Shown here piece after piece: positions 13,313 through 25,052 of a DNA stretch of 64,000 nucleotides. How positions within the stretch are numbered: position 1 is the stretch's first letter; each line of letters starts with the position of its first letter. Position numbers and translations under genes: made by a program. Source of the DNA: Erythrophleum ivorense (lineage: Eukaryota; Streptophyta; Magnoliopsida; Fabales; Fabaceae). The stretch covers positions 3,038,001 through 3,102,000 of the forward strand of contig JAIUCV010000090.1 of NCBI GenBank assembly GCA_026724425.1, given 5' to 3'. A model generated the notes under the pieces. It worked only from the letters and a program-made list of their open reading frames with translations, did no database searches and was not told the DNA's origin.

Positions 13313-16300
13313 ATTGGGACTCCTTACTGCTTATGTTTCTCTTAGGATGGTAGCTTTGATGTTCCTCTTAAGGAATGAGAATCATGTCACACATGTTGCT
13401 CCTCATAGTCCCGTGGAGAACCTAATGCATGTTTTGCTAAGTATGGGTCCGTCTTGATCATTACATACACTACAAGTATGTTTCTACATTGTGTGGAGGC
13501 ATAGAGCTACGATTGGGACTCCTTACTACTTATGTTTCTCTCAGGATGGTAGCTTTGATGTTCCTCTCAAGGAATGAGAATCATGTCACACATGTTGCTC
13601 CTCATAGTCCCGTGGAGAACCTAATGCATGTTTGGCTAAGTATGGGTCCGTCTTGATCATTACATACACTACAAGTATGTTTCTACATTGTGTGGAGGCA
13701 TAAAGCTACGATTGGGACTCCTTACTACTTATGTTTCTCTCAGAATGGTAGCTTTGATGTTCCTCTCAAGGAATAAGAATCATGTCACACATGTTGCTCC
13801 TCATAGTCCCGTGGAGAAGCTAATGCTGTTTGGCTAAGTATGGGTCTGTCTTGATCATTACATACACTACAAGTATGTTTCTACATTGTGTGGAGGCATA
13901 GAGCTACGATTGGGACTCCTTACTACTTATGTTTCTCTCAGGATGGTAGCTTTGATGTTCCTCTCAAGGAATAAGAATCATGTCACACATGTTGCTCCTC
14001 ATAGTCCCGTGGAGAAGCTAATGCTGTTTGGCTAAGTATGGGTCTTTCTTGATCATTACATACACTACAAGTATGTTTCTACATTGTGTGGAGGCATAGA
14101 GCTACGATTGGGACTCCTTACTACTTATGTTTCTCTCAGGATGGTAGCTTTGATGTTCCTCTCAAGGAATGAGAATCATATCACACATGTTGCTCCTCCT
14201 AGTCCCGTGGAGAATCTAATGCATGTTTGGCTAAGTATGGGTCCGTCTTGATCATTACATAGACTACAAGTATGTTTCTACATTGTGTGGGGGCATAGAG
14301 CTACGATTGGGACTCCTTACTACTTATGTTTCTCTCAGGATGGTGCTTTGATGTTCCTCTCAAGGAATGAGAATCATGTCACACATGTTGCTCCTCATAG
14401 TCTCGTGGAGAACCAAATGCATGTTTGGCTAAGTATGGGTCCGTCTTGATCATTACATACACTACAAGTATGTTTCTACATTGTGTGGAGGCATAGAGCT
14501 ACGATTGGGACTCCTTACTGCTTATGTTTCTCTTAGGATGGTAGCTTTGATGTTCCTCTCAAGGAATGAGAATCATGTCACACATGTTGCTCCTCATAGT
14601 CCCGTGGAGAACCTAATGCATGTTTTGCTAAGTATGGGTCCGTCTTGATCATTACATACACTACAAGTATGTTTCTACATTGTGTGGAGGCATAGAGCTA
14701 CGATTGGGACTCCTTACTACTTATGTTTCTCTCAGGATGGTAGCTTTGATGTTCCTCTCAAGGAATGAGAATCATGTCACACATGTTGCTCCTCATAGTC
14801 TCGTGGAGAACCTAATGCATGTTTGGCTAAGTATGAGTCCGTCTTGATCATTACATACACTACAAGTATGTTTCTACATTGTGTGGAGGCATAGAGCTAC
14901 GATTGGGACTCCTTACTGCTTATGTTTCTCTTAGGATGGTAGCATTGATGTTCCTCTCAAGGAATGAGAATCATGTCACACATGTTGCTCCTCATAGTCC
15001 CGTGGAGAACCTAATGCATGTTTTGCTAAGTATGGGTCCGTCTTGATCATTACATACACTACAAGTATGTTTCTACATTGTGTGGAGGCATAGAGCTACG
15101 ATTGGGACTCCTTACTACTTATGTTTCTCTCAGGATGGTAGCTTTGATGTTCCTCTCAAGGAATGAGAATCATGTCACACATGTTGCTCCTCATAGTCCC
15201 GTGGAGAACCTAATGCATGTTTGGCTAAGTATGGGTCCGTCTTGATCATTACATACACTACAAGTATGTTTCTACATTGTGTGGAGGCATAAAGCTACGA
15301 TTGGGACTCCTTACTACTTATGTTTCTCTCAGGATGGTAGCTTTGATGTTCCTCTCAAGGAATAAGAATCATGTCACACATGTTGCTCCTCATAGTCCCG
15401 TGGAGAAGCTAATGCTGTTTGGCTAAGTATGGGTCTGTCTTGATCATTACATACACTACAAGTATGTTTCTACATTGTGTGGAGGCATAGAGCTACGATT
15501 GGGACTCCTTACTACTTATGTTTCTCTCAGGATGGTAGCTTTGATGTTCCTCTCAAGGAATAAGAATCATGTCACACATGTTGCTCCTCATAGTCCCGTG
15601 GAGAAGCTAATGCTGTTTGGCTAAGTATGGGTCTTTCTTGATCATTACATACACTACAAGTATGTTTCTACATTGTGTGGAGGCATAGAGCTACGATTGG
15701 GACTCCTTACTACTTATGTTTCTCTCAGGATGGTAGCTTTGATGTTCCTCTCAAGGAATGAGAATCATATCACACATGTTGCTCCTCCTAGTCCCGTGGA
15801 GAATCTAATGCATGTTTGGCTAAGTATGGGTCCGTCTTGATCATTACATAGACTACAAGTATGTTTCTACATTGTGTGGGGGCATAGAGCTACGATTGGG
15901 ACTCCTTACTACTTATGTTTCTCTCAGGATGGTGCTTTGATGTTCCTCTCAAGGAATGAGAATCATGTCACACATGTTGCTCCTCATAGTCTCGTGGAGA
16001 ACCAAATGCATGTTTGGCTAAGTATGGGTCCGTCTTGATCATTACATACACTACAAGTATGTTTCTACATTGTGTGGAGGCATAGAGCTACGATTGGGAC
16101 TCCTTACTGCTTATGTTTCTCTTAGGATGGTAGCTTTGATGTTCCTCTCAAGGAATGAGAATCATGTCACACATGTTGCTCCTCATAGTCCCGTGGAGAA
16201 CCTAATGCATGTTTTGCTAAGTATGGGTCCGTCTTGATCATTACATACACTACAAGTATGTTTCTACATTGTGTGGAGGCATAGAGCTACGATTGGGACT

Positions 16301-16902
16301 CCTTACTACTTATGTTTCTCTCAGGATGGTAGCTTTGATGTTCCTCTCAAGGAATGAGAATCATGTCACACATGTTGCTCCTCATAGTCCCGTGGAGAAC
16401 CTAATGCATGTTTGGCTAAGTATGGGTCCGTCTTGATTATTACATAAACTACAAGTATGTTTTTTCATTGTGTGGAGGCATAGAGCTACGATTGGGACTC
16501 CTTACTGCTTATGTTTCTCTCAGTATGGTAGCTTCGATGTTCCTCTCAAGGAATGAGAATCATGTCACACATGTTGCTCCTCATAGTCCCGTGGAAAACC
16601 TAATGCATGTTTGGCTAAGTATGGGTCCGTCTTGATCATTACATACACTACAAGTATGTTTCTACATTGTGTGGAGGCATAAAGCTACGATTGGGACTCC
16701 TTACTACTTATGTTTCTCTCAGGATGGTAGCTTTGATGTTCCTCTCAAGGAATAAGAATCATGTCACACATGTTGCTCCTCATAGTCCCGTGGAGAACCT
16801 AATGCTGTTTGGCTAAGTATGGGTCTGTCTTGATCATTACATACACTACAAGTATGTTTCTACATTGTGTGGAGGCATAGAGCTACGATTGGGACTCCTT
16901 AC
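13313..16902 (+). repeat. Distant copy of window bases 1-3590 (offset 13,312 bp, 67 monomers)
   Basis: Private variants of the first 3.6 kb reappear 13,312 bp later: ctcttaagg at 53 and 13365, agcattgatg at 1629 and 14941, accaaatg at 1100/2689 and 14412/16001, and the cataaactac variant at 3131 and 16443. I noticed very few differences, for example gtggaaaacc near 16593 and tcttgtcac near 2058 against tcatgtcac. The two 8-mer copies are preserved inside the block (13313-14901 and 14902-16490). Divergence starts in the monomer at 3575/16887. Confidence 0.88.
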
Positions 16903-17409
16903 TACTTATGTTTCTCTCAGGATGGTAGCTTTGATGTTCCTCTCAAGGAATGAGAATCATATCACACATGTTGCTCCTCCTAGTCCCGTGGAGAATCTAA
17001 TGCATGTTTGGCTAAGTATGGGTCCGTCTTGATCATTACATACACTACAAGTATGTTTCTACATTGTGTGGGGGCATAGAGCTACGATTGGGACTCCTTA
17101 CTACTTATGTTTCTCTCAGGATGGTAGCTTTGATGTTCCTCTCAAGGAATGAGAATCATGTCACACATGTTGCTCCTCATAGTCCCGTGGAGAACCTAAT
17201 GCATGTTTGGCTAAGTATGGGTCCGTCTTGATCATTACATACACTACAAGTATGTTTCTACATTGTGTGGAGGCATAAAGCTACGATTGGGACTCCTTAC
17301 TACTTATGTTTCTCTCAGGATGGTGCTTTGATGTTCCTCTCAAGGAATGAGAATCATGTCACACATGTTGCTCCTCATAGTCCCGTGGAGAACCTAATGC
17401 ATGTTTGGC
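16903..17409 (+). repeat. Junction monomers, left domain
   Basis: Ordinary 198-199-bp monomers lie between the distant copy of the first 3.6 kb and the local 5-mer tandem. They carry left-domain haplotypes: aatcatatcac with cctcctag, and tgtgggggc. I see nothing here except satellite. Confidence 0.8.
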
Positions 17410-19452
17410 TAAGTATGGGTCCGTCTTGATCATTACATACACTACAAGTATGTTTCTACATTGTGTGGAGGCATAAAGCTACGATTGGGACTCCTTACTA
17501 CTTATGTTTCTCTCAGGATGGTAGCTTTGATGTTCCTCTCAAGGAATAAGAATCATGTCACACATGTTGCTCCTCATAGTCCCGTGGAGAAGCTAATGCT
17601 GTTTGGCTAAGTATGGGTCTGTCTTGATCATTACATACACTACACGTATGTTTCTACATTGTGTGGAGGCATAGAGCTACGATTGGGACTCCTTACTACT
17701 TATGTTTCTCTCAGGATGGTAGCTTTGATGTTCCTCTCAAGGAATAAGAATCATGTCACACATGTTGCTCCTCATAGTCCCGTGGAGAAGCTAATGCTGT
17801 TTGGCTAAGTATGGGTCTGTCTTGATCATTACATACACTACAAGTATGTTTCTACATTGTGTGGAGGCATAGAGCTACGATTGGGACTCCTTACTACTTA
17901 TGTTTCTCTCAGGATGGTAGCTTTGATGTTCCTCTCAAGGAATGAGAATCATATCACACATGTTGCTCCTCCTAGTCCCGTGGAGAATCTAATGCATGTT
18001 TGGCTAAGTATGGGTCCGTCTTGATCATTACATAGACTACAAGTATGTTTCTACATTGTGTGGGGGCATAGAGCTACGATTGGGACTCCTTACTACTTAT
18101 GTTTCTCTCAGGATGGTGCTTTGATGTTCCTCTCAAGGAATGAGAATCATGTCACACATGTTGCTCCTCATAGTCTCGTGGAGAACCAAATGCATGTTTG
18201 GCTAAGTATGGGTCCGTCTTGATCATTACATACACTACAAGTATGTTTCTACATTGTGTGGAGGCATAGAGCTACGATTGGGACTCCTTACTGCTTATGT
18301 TTCTCTTAGGATGGTAGCTTTGATGTTCCTCTCAAGGAATGAGAATCATGTCACACATGTTGCTCCTCATAGTCCCGTGGAGAACCTAATGCATGTTTTG
18401 CTAAGTATGGGTCCGTCTTGATCATTACATACACTACAAGTATGTTTCTACATTGTGTGGAGGCATAAAGCTACGATTGGGACTCCTTACTACTTATGTT
18501 TCTCTCAGGATGGTAGCTTTGATGTTCCTCTCAAGGAATAAGAATCATGTCACACATGTTGCTCCTCATAGTCCCGTGGAGAAGCTAATGCTGTTTGGCT
18601 AAGTATGGGTCTGTCTTGATCATTACATACACTACACGTATGTTTCTACATTGTGTGGAGGCATAGAGCTACGATTGGGACTCCTTACTACTTATGTTTC
18701 TCTCAGGATGGTAGCTTTGATGTTCCTCTCAAGGAATAAGAATCATGTCACACATGTTGCTCCTCATAGTCCCGTGGAGAAGCTAATGCTGTTTGGCTAA
18801 GTATGGGTCTGTCTTGATCATTACATACACTACAAGTATGTTTCTACATTGTGTGGAGGCATAGAGCTACGATTGGGACTCCTTACTACTTATGTTTCTC
18901 TCAGGATGGTAGCTTTGATGTTCCTCTCAAGGAATGAGAATCATATCACACATGTTGCTCCTCCTAGTCCCGTGGAGAATCTAATGCATGTTTGGCTAAG
19001 TATGGGTCCGTCTTGATCATTACATAGACTACAAGTATGTTTCTACATTGTGTGGGGGCATAGAGCTACGATTGGGACTCCTTACTACTTATGTTTCTCT
19101 CAGGATGGTGCTTTGATGTTCCTCTCAAGGAATGAGAATCATGTCACACATGTTGCTCCTCATAGTCTCGTGGAGAACCAAATGCATGTTTGGCTAAGTA
19201 TGGGTCCGTCTTGATCATTACATACACTACAAGTATGTTTCTACATTGTGTGGAGGCATAGAGCTACGATTGGGACTCCTTACTGCTTATGTTTCTCTTA
19301 GGATGGTAGCTTTGATGTTCCTCTCAAGGAATGAGAATCATGTCACACATGTTGCTCCTCATAGTCCCGTGGAGAACCTAATGCATGTTTTGCTAAGTAT
19401 GGGTCCGTCTTGATCATTACATACACTACAAGTATGTTTCTACATTGTGTGG
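17410..19452 (+). repeat. Local 5-mer tandem duplication (992 bp)
   Basis: A private tacacgtatg variant at 17641 recurs at 18633, and accaaatg at 18185 recurs at 19177, both offset by 992 bp (five monomers, three shortened by 1 bp). The match extends from about 17410 to 18460 against 18402 to 19452, so it is essentially two tandem copies. Within it I saw no differences. The flanks are broken by changes at monomer position 123 (left) and 192 (right). Confidence 0.85.
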
Positions 19453-20815
19453 AGGCATAGAGCTACGATTGGGACTCCTTACTACTTATGTTTCTCTCAG
19501 GATGGTAGCTTTGATGTTCCTCTCAAGGAATGAGAATCATGTCACACATGTTGCTCCTCATAGTCCCGTGGAGAACCTAATGCTGTTTGGCTAAGTATGG
19601 GTCTGTCTTGATCATTACATACACTACAAGTATGTTTCTACATTGTGTGGAGGCATAGAGCTACGATTGGGACTCCTTACTGCTTATGTTTCTCTTAGGA
19701 TGGTAGCTTTGATGTTCCTCTCAAGGAATGAGAATCATGTCACACATGTTGCTCCTCATAGTCCCGTGGAGAACCTAATGCATGTTTTGCTAAGTATGGG
19801 TCCGTCTTGATCATTACATACACTACAAGTATGTTTCTACATTGTGTGGAGGCATAGAGCTACGATTGGGACTCCTTACTACTTATGTTTCTCTCAGGAT
19901 GGTAGCTTTGATGTTCCTCTCAAGGAATGAGAATCATGTCACACATGTTGCTCCTCATAGTCCCGTGGAGAACCTAATGCATGTTTGGCTAAGTATGGGT
20001 CCGTCTTGATTATTACATACACTACAAGTATGTTTTTACATTGTGTGGAGGCATAGAGCTACGATTGGGACTCCTTACTGCTTATGTTTCTCTCAGTATG
20101 GTAGCTTCGATGTTCCTCTCAAGGAATGAGAATCATGTCACACATGTTGCTCCTCATAGTCCCGTGGAGAACCTAATGCATGTTTGGCTAAGTATGGGTC
20201 CGTCTTGATCATTACATACACTACAAGTATGTTTCTACATTGTGTGGAGGCATAAAGCTACGATTGGGACTCCTTACTACTTATGTTTCTCTCAGGATGG
20301 TAGCTTTGATGTTCCTCTCAAGGAATAAGAATCATGTCACACATGTTGCTCCTCATAGTCCCGTGGAGAAGCTAATGCTGTTTGGCTAAGTATGGGTCTG
20401 TCTTGATCATTACATACACTACAAGTATGTTTCTACATTGTGTGGAGGCATAGAGCTACGATTGGGACTCCTTACTACTTATGTTTCTCTTAGGATGGTA
20501 GCTTTGATGTTCCTCTCAAGGAATGAGAATCATATCACACATGTTGCTCCTCCTAGTCCCGTGGAGAATCTAATGCATGTTTGGCTAAGTATGGGTCCGT
20601 CTTGATCATTACATACACTACAAGTATGTTTCTACATTGTGTGGAGGCATAGAGCTACGATTGGGACTCCTTACTACTTATGTTTCTCTCAGGATGGTAG
20701 CTTTGATGTTCCTCTCAAGTAATGATAATCATGTCATACATGTTGCTCCTCATAGTCCCGTGGAGAACCTAATGCATGTTTGGCTAAGTATGGGTCCGTC
20801 TTGATCATTACATAG
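19453..20815 (+). repeat. Transition monomers at the end of the left domain
   Basis: This stretch holds the last visible monomer with aatcatatcac (near 20533), a left-domain marker. It also contains the ordered set of monomer types (ttaggatgg/ttttgct, then tgattatt/tttttac, then cagtatgg/ttcgatg, then aataag/atgctgttt) that precedes type G throughout the right domain. That order exists here without type G, so type G may have been added later, or lost here. No non-satellite DNA is seen. Confidence 0.7.
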
Positions 20816-23800
20816 ACTACAAGTATGTTTCTACATTGTGTGGGGGCATAGAGCTACGATTGGGACTCCTTACTACTTATGTTTCTCTCAGGATGGTGCT
20901 TTGATGTTCCTCTCAAGGAATGAGAATCATGTCACACATGTTGCTACTCATAGTCTCGTGGAGAACCTAATGCATGTTTGGCTAAGTACGGGTCCGTCTT
21001 GATCATTACATACACTACAAGTATGTTTCTACATTGTGTGGAGGCATAGAGCTACGATTGGGACTCCTTACTGCTTATGTTTCTCTTAGGATGGTAGCTT
21101 TGATGTTCCTCTCAAGGAATGAGAATCATGTCACACATGTTGCTCCTCATAGTCCCGTGGAGAACCTAATGCATGTTTTGCTAAGTATGGGTCCGTCTTG
21201 ATCATTACATACACTACAAGTATGTTTCTACATTGTGTGGAGGCATAGAGCTACGATTGGGACTCCTTACTACTTATGTTTCTCTCAGGATGGTAGCTTT
21301 GATGTTCCTCTCAAGGAATGAGAATCATGTCACACATGCTGCTCCTCATAGTCCCGTGGAGAACCTAATGCATGTTTGGCTAAGTATGGGTCCGTCTTGA
21401 TTATTACATACACTACAAGTATGTTTTTACATTGTGTGGAGGCATAGAGCTACGATTGGGACTCCTTACTGCTTATGTTTCTCTCAGTATGGTAGCTTCG
21501 ATGTTCCTCTCAAGGAATGAGAATCATGTCACACATGTTGCTCCTCATAGTCCCGTGGAGAACCTAATGCATGTTTGGCTAAGTATGGGTCCGTCTTGAT
21601 CATTACATACACTACAAGTATGTTTCTACATTGTGTGGAGGCATAAAGCTACGATTGGGACTCCTTACTACTTATGTTTCTCTCAGGATGGTAGCTTTGA
21701 TGTTCCTCTCAAGGAATAAGAATCATGTCACACATGTTGCTCCTCATAGTCCCGTGGAGAACCTAATGCTGTTTGGCTAAGTATGGGTCTGTCTTGATCA
21801 TTACATACACTACAAGTATGTTTCTACATTGTGTGGAGGCATAGAGCTACGATTGGGACTCCTTACTACTTATGTTTCTCTCAGGATGGTAGCTTTGATG
21901 TGCCTCTGAAGGAATGAGAATCATGTCACACATTTTGCTCCTGCTAGTCCCGTGGAGAACCTAATGCATGTTTGGCTAAGTATGGGTCCGTCTTGATCAT
22001 TACATAGACTACAAGTATGTTTCTACATTGTGTGGAGGCATAGAGCTACGATTGGGACTCCTTACTGCTTATGTTTCTCTCAGGATGGTAGCTTTGATGT
22101 TCCTCTCAAGGAATGAGAATCATGTCACACAAGTTGCTCCTCCTAGTCCCGTGGAGAATCTAATGCATGTTTGGCTAAGTATGGGTCCGTCTTGATCATT
22201 ACATACACTACAAGTATGTTTCTATAATTGTGTGGAGGCATAGAGCTACGATTGGGACTCCTTACTACTAATGTTTCTCTCAGGATGGTAGCTTTGATGT
22301 TCCTCTCAAGGAATGAGAATCATGTCACACATGTTGCTCCTCATAGTCCCGTGGAGAACCTAATGCATGTTTGGCTAAGTATGGGTCCGTCTTGATCATT
22401 ACATACACTACAAGTATGTTTCTACATTGTGTGGAGGCATAGAGCTACGATTGGGACTCCTTACTGCTTATGTTTCTCTCAGGATGGTAGCTTTGATGTT
22501 CCTCTCAAGGAATGACAATCATGTCACACATGTTGCTCCTCCTAGTCCCGTGGAGAATCTAATGCATGTTTGGCTAAGTATGGGTCCGTCTTGATCATTA
22601 CATACACTACAAGTATGTTTCTACATTGTGTGGAGGCATAGAGCTACGATTGGGACTCCTTACTGCTTATGTTTCTCTCAGGATGGTAGCTTTGATGTTC
22701 CTCTCAAGGAATGAGAATCATGTCACACATGTTGCTCCTCCTAGTCCCGTGGAGAATCTAATGCATGTTTGGCTAAGTATGGGTCCGTCTTGATCATTAC
22801 ATACACTACAATTATGTTTCTACATTGTGTGGAGGCATAGAGCTACGATTGGAACTCCTTACTACTTATGTTTCTCTCAGGATGGTAGCTTTGATGTTCC
22901 TCTCAAGGAATGAGAATCATGTCACACAAGTTGCTCCTCCTAGTCCCGTGGAGAATCTAATGCATGTTTGGCTAAGTATGGGTCCGTCTTGATCATTACA
23001 TACACTACAAGTATGTTTCTACATTGTGTGGAGGCATAGAGCTACGATTGGGACTCCTTACTACTTATGTTTCTCTCAGGATGGTAGCTTTGATGTTCCT
23101 CTCAAGGAATGATAATCATGTCATACATGTTGCTCCTCATAGTCCCGTGGAGAACCTAATGCATGTTTGGCTAAGTATGGGTCCGTCTTGATCATTACAT
23201 AGACTACAAGTATGTTTCTACATTGTGTGGGGGCATAGAGCTACGATTGGGACTCCTTACTACTTATGTTTCTCTCAGGATGGTGCTTTGATGTTCCTCT
23301 CAAGGAATGAGAATCATGTCACACATGTTGCTCCTCATAGTCTCGTGGAGAACCTAATGCATGTTTGGCTAAGTATGGGTCCGTCTTGATCATTACATAC
23401 ACTACAAGTATGTTTCTACATTGTGTGGAGGCATAGAGCTACGATTGGGACTCCTTACTGCTTATGTTTCTCTTAGGATGGTAGCTTTGATGTTCCTCTC
23501 AAGGAATGAGAATCATGTCACACATGTTGCTCCTCATAGTCCCGTGGAGAACCTAATGCATGTTTTGCTAAGTATGGGTCCGTCTTGATCATTACATACA
23601 CTACAAGTATGTTTCTACATTGTGTGGAGGCATAGAGCTACGATTGGGACTCCTTACTACTTATGTTTCTCTCAGGATGGTAGCTTTGATGTTCCTCTCA
23701 AGGAATGAGAATCATGTCACACATGTTGCTCCTCATAGTCCCGTGGAGAACCTAATGCATGTTTGGCTAAGTATGGGTCCGTCTTGATTATTACATACAC

Positions 23801-25052
23801 TACAAGTATGTTTTTACATTGTGTGGAGGCATAGAGCTACGATTGGGACTCCTTACTGCTTATGTTTCTCTCAGTATGGTAGCTTCGATGTTCCTCTCAA
23901 GGAATGAGAATCATGTCACACATGTTTCTCCTCATAGTCCCGTGGAGAACCTAATGCATGTTTGGCTAAGTATGGGTCCGTCTTGATCATTACATACACT
24001 ACAAGTATGTTTCTACATTGTGTGGAGGCATAAAGCTACGATTGGGACTCCTTACTACTTATGTTTCTCTCAGGATGGTAGCTTTGATGTTCCTCTCAAG
24101 GAATAAGAATCATGTCACACATGTTGCTCCTCATAGTCCCGTGGAGAACCTAATGCTGTTTGGCTAAGTATGGGTCTGTCTTGATCATTACATACACTAC
24201 AAGTATGTTTCTACATTGTGTGGAGGCATAGAGCTACGATTGGGACTCCTTACTACTTATGTTTCTCTCAGGATGGTAGCTTTGATGTGCCTCTGAAGGA
24301 ATGAGAATCATGTCACACATTTTGCTCCTGCTAGTCCCGTGGAGAACCTAATGCATGTTTGGCTAAGTATGGGTCCGTCTTGATCATTACATAGACTACA
24401 AGTATGTTTCTACATTGTGTGGAGGCATAGAGCTACGATTGGGACTCCTTACTGCTTATGTTTCTCTCAGGATGGTAGCTTTGATGTTCCTCTCAAGGAA
24501 TGAGAATCATGTCACACAAGTTGCTCCTCCTAGTCCCGTGGAGAATCTAATGCATGTTTGGCTAAGTATGGGTCCGTCTTGATCATTACATACACTACAA
24601 GTATGTTTCTATAATTGTGTGGAGGCATAGAGCTACGATTGGGACTCCTTACTACTAATGTTTCTCTCAGGATGGTAGCTTTGATGTTCCTCTCAAGGAA
24701 TGAGAATCATGTCACACATGTTGCTCCTCATAGTCCCGTGGAGAACCTAATGCATGTTTGGCTAAGTATGGGTCCGTCTTGATCATTACATACACTACAA
24801 GTATGTTTCTATAATTGTGTGGAGGCATAGAGCTACGATTGGGACTCCTTACTACTAATGTTTCTCTCAGGATGGTAGCTTTGATGTTCCTCTCAAGGAA
24901 TGAGAATCATGTCACACATGTTGCTCCTCATAGTCCCGTGGAGAACCTAATGCATGTTTTGCTAAGTATGGGTCCGTCTTGATCATTACATACACTACAA
25001 GTATGTTTCTACATTGTGTGGAGGCATAGAGCTACGATTGGGACTCCTTACT
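20816..25052 (+). repeat. 4.2-kb block, first copy (offset 10,745 bp, 54 monomers)
   Basis: The private gtacggg at 20986 and 31731, atgctgctcc at 21336 and 32081, and two successive type G monomers (tgcctctgaa at 21901/32646 and 24288/35033) share an offset of 10,745 bp. The match runs from about 20816 to 25052. A few single-base differences are visible, for example ttgctactca at 20941 against ttgctcctca. Confidence 0.82.
21852..22050 (+). repeat. First 'type G' diagnostic monomer
   Basis: Relative to the consensus this monomer carries T51G, C57G, G83T, C92G and A93C (visible as gatgtgcctctg and cacattttgctcctgctag). All five changes stay together in 25 copies. The motif tgcctctgaa (monomer position 50) starts at 21901, 24288, 26875, 29462, 30856, 32646, 35033, 36427, 38814, 39610, 40007, 41401, 43590, 44386, 44783, 46177, 48168, 48964, 50354, 52741, 53537, 55924, 58908, 60898 and 63885. 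None occurs before 21.9 kb. Confidence 0.9.
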
